A program made the position numbers and the translations under genes. DNA of 64,000 nucleotides from Pestalotiopsis fici W106-1 (taxonomy: Eukaryota; Ascomycota; Sordariomycetes; Amphisphaeriales; Sporocadaceae), in assembly GCF_000516985.1 (NCBI RefSeq), contig NW_006917102.1:1869681-1933680 (forward strand), in the 5' to 3' direction. The notes below the pieces were generated by a model, which did not search any database, was not told where the DNA came from, and worked only from the letters and a program-made list of their open reading frames with translations. This document shows, in pieces, positions 23,701-35,171 of this stretch. Within the stretch, counting starts at the first letter, position 1; the number at the start of each line of letters is the position of its first letter.

Positions 23701-24772
23701 AAGTTCGGGTAGCATTTTGATCGTCATGGCCGTCATCATCATCCGGGGCGGAAAAGGTTCGCGGGCGGTAGTTGGCAGGCATGATGAATGTGTTGCCCTG
23801 CCCACGGTTGGCTTTTTAGTCAGTTACAATAGTCGACCTTGTGATTTCAGGAGCAAGAGATGAGTGAGGCTTTCCAAAGTGCGGAAAGCAGTGCAGTAAC
23901 TGTCACAAAAAAATTTGAACGAGAATTGAGTGTCAATGGGCACCCAAACTTACATCACCGCAAAGTACTGCGACCCGGTCAGATGGCCCCGTATAAGTGA
24001 GGATCTGGGGAAAGTGGGCGGGGGGCCGCTGGGCAAGGTACATGTGCACATGCTATACATTGAACCACATCATAGCCAGGTACACGCGTTGAATCTCCAA
24101 CCAAGAACATTATTGTTGTCAATTTCCCGTTGTTGGTTCCGTCAACTTGCACTGATAACGAAGGCATGTTTACATGCCGACCTCTTTGGAGTATTCAAGA
24201 AGACCACGAATGTAGGGTTGCAGCATTTCATCACACCTAACCCTTAGTGTTATGCAAAAGAGCAAAAAAGAATACCCCTCGTGCAACCATGGACGATGAA
24301 TACATGCCGCCACTAATCAGGGTACCTACTTGTGTATGTACATTGATACGCTATTCATCACGATGCATCCATGTTCGCCATTTTCAATGATTGATTCAAG
24401 TCCCGTTCACGATACTTTGGTACATGATGTATGTTCATCCGGGGTTGCAGGGGCTCAAGCTGGTCGCCGCTCCGGTTTGAATTCGTGGCCCCGTTGCCCA
24501 ATCACTATTGTCAGAAAGGTGCCGGCCTATGGCATGTGGCCATTTACTTTCGGTTGATCCACCACTCGCTCTGGCTTCTTATATCCTCGGTTTCGGCCCA
24601 TGAATTTAGAGGCCCACGACTTGCAAGCTTCAAGGCATTATTATCGTCGCCCTGAATCGCCCGTATATCACCGGAAACCAAGTGGATCTCCACTAAGCCA
24701 TCAGCTCCCTCCCCCAGAGATACTATTATCATTGACCCCACGAGCCCGAAAACGACTTGTATAATAAGAACC
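20795..24772. other. Gene-free stretch between SUP35 and PEPCK
   Basis: About 4 kb. The left end carries the SUP35 3' end and the right end the PEPCK promoter (several hundred bp at least). Open frames in between are short and unrelated to any family I know. The only structure noted is an inverted repeat near 21686-21734. Confidence 0.5.
21686..21734. repeat. Inverted repeat, 14-nt arms with one mismatch
   Basis: CCGATTTGTCCCGA (21686-21699) is mirrored by TCGGGGCAAATCGG (21721-21734), differing at one position. The loop is 21 nt. A further related half (TCGGGACA) lies around 21760-21767. Strong enough to fold. Origin unknown. Confidence 0.5.
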
Positions 24773-27471
24773 ATGGCCGACCCCGTTGCCAGAACTGCTT
24801 CTCCTTATCCCGACAAGAACGTTAAAGGACCTCGTTCAAATCAGCAGCTCCATTCCGCCGTTGCCCATTCTCTCCTCCAAGACCGCAAGAGTGAGTTTTT
24901 ACCAAACAGCCCAATCTTGAGCTCTTGCAAAAAAATAGAAGAGAAGAGAGAGACACGGGGAGAGGATTGCTGGAATATAAGTCCGTATTTACTAACAATG
25001 ACCATCTAGTGATTTCCAACAACAAAGTCAACAAGACCGCCCTCCACCCCGGTGGCATTGAGTAGGCCGTCCTGAATTCACAATACACGGAATAATATCA
25101 ACTAATACGATCGTTTAGGCCCCATCAGGAGGTGGAACACACAGAACTTGAAATTGAACTTCACGACAAGGCACACATCGATTACGACAGAGTCGCAATT
25201 GTACGTCTATATACAAATATGCATATATTCGTGCCTCAAGCACACATGGCTAATTTGCTTCTTTTCACTACAGATCCCTAACCCTTCCGTTGCCGCACTT
25301 TACGAAGATGCTCTTGTATACGAAGTCGGTTCAGCCATTGCTTCCAGCGGTGCCCTGACAGCATACTCTGGCGCAAAGACCGGACGTTCTCCCTCAGATA
25401 AGAGAATCGTCAAGGAGGCATCATCAGAAAACGATATCTGGTATGTTGGGCAGATATCTACATTCACATCATGGCCCATTTCCACTAACACGCGACATAG
25501 GTGGGGACCAGTTAACAAGCCCATGGCTCCTGAGGTATGCGATCAATGCTGTTCATCTGAACATGATTTCTTTCACTGGGCTGTTTTTCGTGCCACGCTC
25601 GGCGGAAACAGTCTCCCCTACACAATTGCATTCACTGCTTCTCCTGTCACTTCCCCCTTCACCAAGACATTCCAATTACCCCGCCAAGTCTCACCCCCGC
25701 AATAACATGGTTTTGACCTTTCGGTCATATGGACACTTTTGGGGCGTCATTGAGTTTTTGGGCCTCGGATCCCTACTGGCGTAACTGTTTTACCTCGGGA
25801 ATCCAGTCCATATTTTCAGCCCAGACAGCATCACGATTTGGAGACTCGCTACGAGCTTTTATCGTTTGGCTGCTTGTCATACCCTTGCAGCTGGTGGCGT
25901 CATAATTGGATGGGCGGGCGACCGACCCCAAGCTGCCGGCTAGTCGTTCTTAGCCCTGCTGCTGTACCCCGCCTATTCCGCATCCCGCTTCCGCCTGCGC
26001 AGACTCCAGACGATCGGCCTTAGTGGGTCTATTCACGTGTCTCCCCGGTTCAACAGCACATGTCCTATTACGGAATTCGACCATTCTTGAAAACGGTTTC
26101 ATTTGCTGACATGTCAAACTTTATTAGGTGTGGAAAATCAACCGCGAGCGTGCCATTGACTACCTGAACACAAGGACGAGAATCTACGTTGTTGACGGTT
26201 ACGCCGGCTGGGACGAGAAGTACAGAATTCGTGTCAGAGTTATCTGTGCCCGTGCCTACCATGCTCTGTTCATGCGCAACATGCTTATCCGCCCTCCCCG
26301 TGAGGAGCTGGAGCACTTCCACCCCGACTACACCATCTACAATGCCGGTACTTTCCCCGCCAACAGATACACTGAGGGTATGACCTCGGGTACTTCCGTT
26401 GCCATCAACTTTGCCGAGAAGGAGATGGTCATTCTTGGTACTGAGTACGCCGGTGAGATGAAGAAGGGTGTTTTCACTGTTCTCTTCTACGAGATGCCCA
26501 TCAAGCACCACGTCCTGACTCTGCACTCCTCTGCCAACGAGGGCAAGAACGGCGACGTTACTCTCTTCTTCGGTCTGTCTGGTACTGGCAAGACTACTCT
26601 GTCTGCCGACCCCAACCGTGCCCTGATTGGTGACGACGAGCACTGCTGGAGTGACCGCGGTGTGTTCAACATCGAGGGTGGCTGCTACGCCAAGTGCATT
26701 GGCCTGTCGGCCGAGAAGGAGCCCGATATTCACGGTGCCATCCGCTACGGCTCCGTTCTGGAGAACGTCGTCTTCGACCAGGAGACCCGTGAGGTTGACT
26801 ACGACGACGCCACTCTTACCGAGAACACCAGATGCGCCTACCCCATTGAGTACATCTCCAACGCCAAGATTCCCTGCTTGTCGAACAACCACCCCAGCAA
26901 CATTATCCTGTTGACCTGTGACGCTCGCGGTGTCCTGCCACCCATCTCCAAGCTCAACAGCGCCCAGACCATGTTCCACTTCATCTCTGGTTACACCTCC
27001 AAGATGGCCGGTACTGAGGATGGTGTCACTGAGCCCCAGGCCACTTTCTCGTCCTGCTTCGCTCAGCCCTTCTTGGCTCTTCACCCCATGAAGTACGCCA
27101 AGATGTTGGCCGAGAAGATTGAGCAGCACTCTGCCAATGCCTGGCTCCTCAACACCGGTTGGGTCGGTGCCGGTTACACCCACGGTGGCAAGCGTTGCCC
27201 GCTCAAGTACACTCGTGCCATCCTCGACGCCATCCACTCGGGTGAGCTCGCCAACGCCCCGTACGAGACCTACGAGGTCTTCAACCTCCAGGTTCCCAAG
27301 ACCTGCCCCGGCGTCCCCGACGAGCTGCTCAACCCCGCCACCGCCTGGACCGCCGGCAAGGAGAGCTTCCAGCAGGAGGTCAAGAAGCTTGGCGGTCTCT
27401 TCATTGAGAACTTCAAGAAGTACGAGTCGGAAGCTACTGACGACGTCAAGGCTGCCGGCCCTGTTGTCTAA
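24773..27471 (+). CDS. acuF: Phosphoenolpyruvate carboxykinase (ATP)
   Basis: Cytosolic enzyme of gluconeogenesis that turns oxaloacetate plus ATP into phosphoenolpyruvate, CO2 and ADP; needed for growth on acetate, fatty acids or amino acids. Six exons keep phase throughout: 24773-24890, 25010-25061, 25119-25200, 25274-25440, 25501-25534 and 26128-27471, giving 598 residues. Signature segments are [25 protein letters not shown], the kinase-1a loop GLSGTGKTT (300-308) and the following LIGDDEHCW. Length is as in Aspergillus AcuF, the ATP-dependent type. The five introns crowd the first quarter of the gene. The last intron (25535-26127, 593 nt) is about five to ten times longer than the others in this window. 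The long last exon is strongly biased towards C-ending codons, a sign of high expression, and this also creates a long meaningless antisense frame. Confidence 0.97.
25535..26127 (+). other. Unusually long intron 5 of the PEPCK gene
   Basis: It starts with GTATGC after codon MAPE and ends TTATTAG before VWKINRER. The 593 nt contain no supported exon; removing them gives an uninterrupted, family-typical protein. Other introns of this gene are 57-128 nt. Confidence 0.8.
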
Positions 27472-28440
27472 ATTTGAGGCTTCGCGGCCCCCTTTTTGTT
27501 TAGCAACTTATTTCCATCGCATTTCAGCTGGGTTGGGTTTTTTTCCTCGTTTGGGATTTTCTTTTTGATTTTTTTCATGATGGCGACATGATTTTTGTGT
27601 CTGCCTTGGGACGATCCTCAGAGCGTCGGGTCGTGAAGTATTGCTACATATATACCTTGTGAGGAGGAGAGACAAATTTGGTTACTGGATAGCATTGAGG
27701 AGAAGAGTGCAGCTTCTAGTGCAGAATTCCGCTGTACAAAACTCCTTGGTTGCTGTAGGCAAGGTGGGCGGATGGTGAAAAAAGGAAGCCGGTGTCTCTA
27801 TTAACATGAGGCTCGTTTAGCTGCTATATGCCGGACAAAGGATAGATACCGGCTAAGAATGAATGAAAGCAAAACTGTCAAAACTCTTTCGCGTCTCATT
27901 GCAATTGTGTATCGCCCATGAGCTAGTCCTATGTGAAACACAAGAGTGGTAAATTACAATTTTAATTGAGATGGAGGCCGTTGTATTCCTCTGCCCAAGA
28001 AATTACCCGATACGAATTCTGAATGACAACAAATGAGTTGGTCTTGAAATAAAGGAATAACCTCATGTGCAACACTACATAGACGTCCGTAGTGTATTCG
28101 CCAGATGATATGATCAGCTTGCTTAGTGCTTAGGCAGATTCAAGTATAGAAAAGGGAGTTTGCATCTTTAGTGGAACCCATCAAACCCCCGCCCAGCAGC
28201 AGGCCGAAATCCAAAAGCATCTTCTACACGCATTCACATTAACGGATCTGACACGCATCGTCTTTAGACCGGCACCAACTTACCTATTCGTTACCTTGCA
28301 AATCCGCATAAATATAACAGGTAGGCTTCTTGATTCTTGTTGATTACTTTACTTCACCGTCCTGACTAATTCTCGAAAAGAAGGATTGCACTATTCGCAG
28401 CCGCTGCCTGCACCTTTGATGATCTGATCTGACCATTGCC
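27472..28440. other. Intergenic region, PEPCK 3' end and dehydrogenase promoter
   Basis: About 970 bp between two tandem plus-strand genes. T-rich sequence follows the PEPCK stop. No gene or clear element recognised. Confidence 0.5.
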
Positions 28441-29813
28441 ATGACGGGCTCGAAAGCAATGGCATCAGAGGAACCCATCAGGCGGCCGCAACAGCTGCCG
28501 TCAGCAAACCACGAGGTGATTGTGCTGCTAGAGGGCGTGCACCTGACGTTCGAGGACATCGACACGGCGCCCAAGTCGCACGAGCTCATTTCGTATCACC
28601 GCATCACGGCGCCGGACCAGGTCCGCGAACGCATTCAATGCGCCAGTATCGTCATTGCCACACAGTGCCGCATCAACGCCGACAGCTTGGGCGAGGCGCC
28701 TTATTTGTGAGATCCCCGTGGTTTCCTTCATCGCCCGTCACAGTAGGCCGGAGATGGTGAACCGGGAGAAAGAAGTATTCAAAACAGGCTGACATGTCCC
28801 TTTTTGTTGTTCAGAAAATGCGTCATCACGCCTACTGCTGGCACAAATCATATAGATGTAGACGAGTGTCGGCGCCGCGGCATCAAGGTGGCCAGGTGTG
28901 AAGGCTCGACCTCTCCGGCCGTTGCAGAGCACGCGCTGAGCATGGTAAGGCTTCCTGACTTGCTGCAACGAGCAAGAGTCTTCGTTGAGAGTACTGTGGT
29001 GTTTTCTTTCGCTGCATTGAGATTGACGGGAAATGACAGTACTTTGCCACCAGACGGAAAACTGTGATATTTCACAATGAAGTCCGAAACGTGGACGAGG
29101 AAAACAAGAACTCGTGGAAACGAGAGGGCAGTATCGCGTACAAGATGCAGCTAGCCAATGGCCAGGCGCCGTGTTCCATTGAGCAGGAAGTCGTGGGTAT
29201 CATTGGATACGGCAGCATCGGTAGGGCAACCAAAAACCGCTAGGAAATGACATTTGTTCGCAAAGAACTAACATAATGGTATCTAGGGAAGCGCCTCGCC
29301 ACCTTTTGCAAAGCACTGGGGATGGAGGTGCTCATCTCGGAGAGAAAGGGGGCTCTCGAGACCCGCAAGATCCCTAGCAGCCACGGCGACGACGGCGCCG
29401 CTATCGACCGCGTCCCCTTTGACCAAGTCATCAGGACCGCCACCGTCGTGGTGCTGTGCTGCACCTTTACCGAGGCGTCGCGCCACATGATTGACGCGGC
29501 CGAGCTCGGCGCGATGCGGCCCGAGGCCGTCATCATCAACGTGTCCCGGGGCGGCATCATGAACAATGCGGCCGTGGTGGCCGCGCTGCGGGCCCGGCGC
29601 ATCTCGGGCGTCGCTGTCGATGTGTTTGACCAGGAGCCCGCCAGCAGTGCCGAGGAAAGTGCCCTGCTGGCCGAGGATACGCGGGATTTGAATATCATCT
29701 TTTCTCCGCATGTGGGATACCTGTCTACCAAGACTATTCTGACAATGAAGACCATGGTTAATGGCCATATCAAGAGTTTTGTACAGGGGGATTATTCCAA
29801 GTTTGAAGCCTGA
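28441..29813 (+). CDS. D-isomer-specific 2-hydroxyacid dehydrogenase
   Basis: NAD(P)-dependent oxidoreductase converting a 2-keto acid and its D-2-hydroxy acid. Exons are 28441-28706, 28815-28944, 29040-29220 and 29287-29813, giving 367 residues. The nucleotide-binding motif GYGSIGK spans 188-194. The catalytic trio is complete: Arg280 (INVSRGG), Glu309 (DVFDQEP) and His334 (SPHVGY). The N-terminal substrate lobe contains TPTAGTNHIDVDECRRRGI, where homologues show a similar pattern. Substrate could be glyoxylate, hydroxypyruvate, phosphoglycerate or another keto acid; the sequence does not decide this. No mitochondrial or secretion signal is evident. It follows PEPCK in tandem, but shared regulation is not shown. 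Confidence 0.92.
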
Positions 29814-31178
29814 TTTAGTAACATATTCATGTTGATCGAATTCATTGAATTAAAGATTCAGGGTAACATATAGTTATCATTCAAATGTAATGACACTACT
29901 GCAGAACCTCGAATGCGATAAATACAATAATACATTTACAAAATTGACACGCAATAATGTTTGATAATAAAATATGATGGAGAGGATATATTACTACTCC
30001 TCGCAAAACGAGTTTCCAGTTGGGTTCCTTCTAGTATTCCCGTATTTTCTTCTTGTGTTTTTACTTTAATGATACACATATATAATATGTGAGGGCTTTA
30101 CAGATTTCAGAAAATGTTAAAGAAAGACGAAACGAAACGCAACGAATGGTTTCTAGATCTTTGGTGCTGGCCTTTCGAAGAAAACCCCAATTAGTCTTCT
30201 TGTATTGTACGCGTCACTTCTCAGGTCTTGACTATCAATATTGTGTCCACCGGAGACTTCATACCAAGAAAACAAATGACAGACCAATTGCAGATAGCAA
30301 TCGCCGTCAGAGATCTACACTTAGACACAAGCAGACCCGTGTTTCTTCAATCCCCCAACGTCATTTCAGACTCTGATTCAAATTCCTCAGGGTAAATAGA
30401 ATACGGACCTCGTTACATGTTTAATTACACTTGGTGGATACATAGTGTTCATGGCACTTATAGCTGCAGAAACCTGAGGACTTGAATTTCTCCTTAGGGA
30501 ACCCGGACCATATACCAGCTGCAATGGTTTTTGACTGGAACAAACCAGCAGTTGATTTGTTGACGCGGTGGATAACCCCCGGTCATCACAGTCTGTAATG
30601 AATAATAGGTAAATGCAAAATATCCTTTCATCAGGTTGCACATGTCACAAAGCAGCTACTTATAAATATGCCACCTGAATATAGCGTTTCGGAGGCTGTT
30701 GATTTCAGGGAGGAAGAAAAGGTTGAAATGCCGTCTATTCGCAGGTATATTGGAGACAATTATGCTTAATTTTGTCACCATTCTTAGATATAATTGTAAT
30801 CTGAACCCTCAAAGTAAGAGTGAACGCTAAAGTACACCTGAGTATCAACAGTTTGTACTATGGGTACTTATGGTCTGTGCACCACTTGCAAATGCCCCGC
30901 CGAAAACCCCCACTGCAACCAAGGATCAGGCTGCTGCCCTTCCCAGCCTTGAGAACGTTGCTCCCTCTAACATTACCTACTAGTGTAAGGCGGTCCCTAG
31001 AAGAGACCCTACTAGAGCCTGACAAAGCTTCTTACAACACCAGAGGCGCCGTTGAACGGACGCGACCAAAACCAGCAACATTTCGCCATTGCGGCGCCAA
31101 CTCTCCCTACTCTCTGATGCCAGCAGCTGCATTTCTTACTGCATTTCCAAGGTCGTGCGATCATGAGAGTAGCTCACA
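29814..31178. other. Intergenic region before PAN2
   Basis: About 1.4 kb, AT-rich directly after the dehydrogenase (29820-30080). Holds the dehydrogenase terminator and the PAN2 promoter. Open frames here are short and not convincing. Confidence 0.5.
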
Positions 31179-34100
31179 ATGGATGCAGACTGGGCCGAGG
31201 TGAGTGCTTGAAGCACGCGTAATCACAGATGGTGCAGCTTGCGATTAAGCTTTGCTCTTCGAGATGTGTTTTCTGCTCTACGCGCTGCCACCCCCTCCCT
31301 CCTTCATACCAATCTTCCACATCGACATAACCAGACCGAGATCAGTGCTGACGAGGTCGACCCCCTCTTCAGGTTTCCCAGACACCTCTCCCTCCGCCGG
31401 GGCTTAGAGCACACCACACACCGGTAACGACACTCGCTTTCGATACGAGCCAGGAATTACTCTGGGCGGGCAACGAGTATGGCAGGGTGACTTCATTCTA
31501 CGGGACGAGTATTCTCAACCAATATACTTCGTTCAAGGCCCACAGCTCCCAAGATGGCAAAATTCACCAGCTGCTATTCAACGACAAGGGCGTCATTGCC
31601 CTCGGTTCGCGTAGCGTCCACATGGCCATGCGACGCGGTCCGCCACTATGGAACATTCGACACGAGGCTATGAAAGACTTGCGATGCATGACATTTACCT
31701 CCAAAGGCACCGCCGAGATCATTGTTGCCGGCGAGCAGGACAAGATGCTTGTCATTGACGTGAACAAGGGCGAAGTCGTCAAGGTCATCCCCGCTGACGC
31801 CCACTACAAGATCATGAGGCGGAGTCGGTATATTTGCGCCGCCACCACTGGTTCGGCGGTCCATATTTTGGATCCTCTGAGCTTCAGAGTCATGAAGACT
31901 TGGGCTCCTCATGCCGGGATTGTCCACGACATGGATGCCCAGCACGACTTCATCGTGACCTGTGGCCTTACCTTGCGCTCCGGTTATGCGCAACCACAAT
32001 ACATGTGTGACCTCTTTGTTAATGTCTTCGATCTTAAGAATATGGTTTCCATGAACCCAGTCCCGTTCCCGGCTGGTGGTGCTTATGTGCGCATGCACCC
32101 GCGCATGTCTACAACCAGCATCGTTGTATCTCAGCATGGCCAGATCCACGTCGTGGATTTGATGAACCCGAATTCAACCAATGTTCGGCAGACGGGCCTG
32201 TTGGTATTCCCATCTGCATTTGATATAGCGCCGTCGGGAGAAGGTATGGCTCTGGCCGATAAGGAATGCAACATTCACCTCTGGGGTGCTCCCTCCAAGA
32301 TGCACTTTGCTGAAGTCCCTACGCCAATTGAATGGGCTGATCCTGAAACGCCAACCCCGGATGTGGACTGGGATGATAAAACGTATGTCGACATGTATAA
32401 TGCAGTAGCTTTCTTCGTGACATTTTACTGACTTGAGGGCAGACCATTGAGCACAGTCGGAATGCCCTATTATAGGGAGGTTCTGCTGTCGGCATGGCCG
32501 TCGGAGGCGGTATATGAAGTTGGTGCAGCACCCCCAAGAGACGAGCCCGCTTTCATGACAACCTTACAACGTAGAGACTGGGGTTATTATGGCAAGAATA
32601 CAAGGGGCCTGCGCCGAAACCAGATCGAGGATACCCGAAGATTGCAAAACACGAAAGAATTTGGCCTCATCAACAAGCCGAGATTCCTCAGCGAGCAAGC
32701 TCGTGACATTGCACACTCGCCGGCAGGCACACCAGCACCTGAAGAAGTACCCAACGATCCTCTCTCAGAGATTACCAACAACCGAGCATTGGAAAGCCAC
32801 AAAGTTAGCGTACCCGAGTTATACCAAAGTATCGACATACAGTATAGCAAATTCGGCATTGATGATTTTGATTTTGGGTAAGGACTACACCCATCTGGCA
32901 TGGGTCATGACAGCTAACTGGTTCAGATTTTACAACAAGACAGCGTATGCCGGTTTGCAGAACCATATTGCGCATTGCTATGCAAATGCCTTTCTGCAGA
33001 CCATGTTTTTCACGCCCGCTCTACGGAATGTAGCTCTTCACCACACGGCTTCTCGCTGTTTCGACGATACCTGTCTTTTGTGCGAGCTGGGCTTCTTGTT
33101 CGACATGCTTTCAAAAGCAGGCGCCGCTCCTTGCCATGCTTCGAACCTCTTGAAGGTTGTCAGTTACTTTCCGCAAGGTAAGAAGGCTTACTGAATCATG
33201 CACTGGTTGAATCCTGTATTGACAGGACTCAAGCTGCCAATCTGGGCTTACTGGATAATCACCCGCATCATCCATCGCGATCCATGATGTTGCAGCAATT
33301 CGCTCGCTTCTTCTTGCCTCAGATCGTTGCCGACCATTACAGAATGGAGCATTCAGACGCCATGAACACGGTAAGACAATGTCCTAGACTCTACTAGAAC
33401 AATTGGCTAACTCCAAAACAGCTTCTCAAGACAGACACAACAACCAACATCAGATGTCACGTTTGCGGCGTAGAAGTGAGCAAGTCAGCGCCGTCATACT
33501 TTCACGAGTTGAACTACAGCTCGCCCAGTGTAAGTACGAGCAACTGATTCAAGTCTATTTCACTAACGTTGACGAATTAGAAGCCCGGATCACGGCACGC
33601 AAAGAGTGCTCGGGTCACATTCTCCCAGATTCTTAAGAAGAGCATTGAGAAGGACCAGAACGCCAAGGGCTTTTGCCACAACTGCCGGGGGTACAAGATG
33701 CTAAGTAGTAGGCGGGTCACTCATGAGATGCCTATCGTGCTCACGCTCCTTGCGCACAATCTCAATGACGAGGCACGGAGGCTCTGGGCTACTCCGGGAT
33801 GGCTGCCAGATGAAATAGGAGTTATCATCACTAACAATGGTGATTTCTTCTGTTACGAGGGCGAAGAGTTGAAGTCATTGTTGGATAGACAGCAACGCGG
33901 CCAGCTGCAACATCGTATGAAGGTGTATTCTCTCGCAGCCCTAGCTGTAGACATTGACACTGGTCTGAAGGACTCACATCTCGTCACAGTGGCAAACGGT
34001 ATGTGACCATCATTCCTACAACCGCCCCGCTCCCAGGACTATACTGATTTGCAATTTAGTCGCTCATTCCGCAGAAATCGCGCCTGCCAAGAATCAATGG

Positions 34101-35171
34101 CATCTCTTCAACGACTTTCACGTAGTTCCGGTGACGCGCGAAGAAGCTCTGGCCTTTAACTCTTCGTGGAAATTGCCTTCAATCCTTACATTCCAGCTGA
34201 AAGACTTCAACAACCACATTGACCATAGCTGGAAAGAAAAGTTGGACGCGAGTCTACTCTACCATGATATGAAGTACGTCATTCCTCTTAACGTCAGAGC
34301 GCCTATCACTAATATTTTCTCTAGACCGGACGTCTCTGAGAAGACATATCGAACCTTGGATGAAGGCACAGAAAAGGTGACAACAGATACAATCATTGCT
34401 ATTGACACTGAGTTTGTATCAACCTCGAGCGCCGAAATCGAGATAACTTCCGACGGTGATGAGAGGACGATCCGACCAACGGTGCATGCATTAGCAAGAA
34501 CATCAGTCCTGCGTGGAAATGGCCTGCACGAGGGCGTACCGTTTATTGACGACTACGTCCACATCAAAGACCCAGTTGTCGACTATCTAACGGCCTATTC
34601 AGGAATTGTGCCAGAGGATCTGGATCCAAAGCGGACGAAGCATACTCTCGTTCCATTGAAGATTGTCTACAAGAAGATGTGGATACTTTTGAACCTAGGG
34701 TGCAAATTTCTCGGCCACGGCCTCAAGCAGGATTTCCGTGTGATCAATATACACGTCCCGCGCGATCAGATCATTGATACTAGCGATTTATTCTTTGAGC
34801 CAGCTAAGAAGAGAAAGCTGAGTCTACAGTTTCTTGCTTGGTTTCTTCTCAAGGAAGACATTCAGCTAGAGACTCACGATTCGATTGAAGATGCAAGAAC
34901 GGCTCTTCGATTGTACAGAAAGTACCAGGAGTTCACCGATGCAGGTGTTTTCACATCGGTACTCATGGAGATATATCAGAAGGGGTTCGCTATGAACTTC
35001 AAGCCGCCTTCCAAGCAAGGCAACTTGGCGGCCAATGTTCCTAGAACCGATACACCCCCGATCGAGGGTGGCGGTCCAAGTACGCCTATTCGCAAGTCTG
35101 GCGCCGGTATTGGTCTCTTTGGTGCGAGTCCCGGTTGGAAGGAAAGCCCTGCTTCGTCGAGACTACGATGA
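31179..35171 (+). CDS. PAN2: PAN2, catalytic subunit of the PAN poly(A) nuclease
   Basis: Cytoplasmic deadenylase that, with PAN3, trims mRNA poly(A) tails. Nine exons by phase: 31179-31199, 31373-32382, 32443-32877, 32927-33177, 33234-33370, 33422-33529, 33581-33998, 34060-34273 and 34325-35171, giving 1146 residues. Exon 1 codes only MDADWAE. The N-terminal part is the WD40-like propeller (TLAFDTSQELLWAGNEYGRV and following). The middle is the inactive ubiquitin-hydrolase-like domain beginning FYNKTAYAGLQNHIAHCYANAFLQ. The C-terminal DEDDh exonuclease has Asp892, Glu894, Asp1001, His1049 and Asp1054 all in place, so it should be active. Intron 4 uses the acceptor at 33233, because the nearer AG at 33225 breaks the frame. 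Intron 8 (34274-34324, 51 nt) is in frame and stop-free, so its removal is inferred from splice signals and family length. Confidence 0.95.

Noticed and set aside
26068..27237. Long minus-strand open frame (389 codons) opposite PEPCK exon 6
   Set aside because: It is the mirror of a strongly codon-biased gene; the translation is Gly/Val/Leu-rich with no family and the sense protein is certain.
33226..33233. Nearer acceptor (GACAG at 33221-33225) for PAN2 intron 4
   Set aside because: It gives a stop codon soon after; the acceptor at 33233 gives the family-typical PQAANLGLLD.
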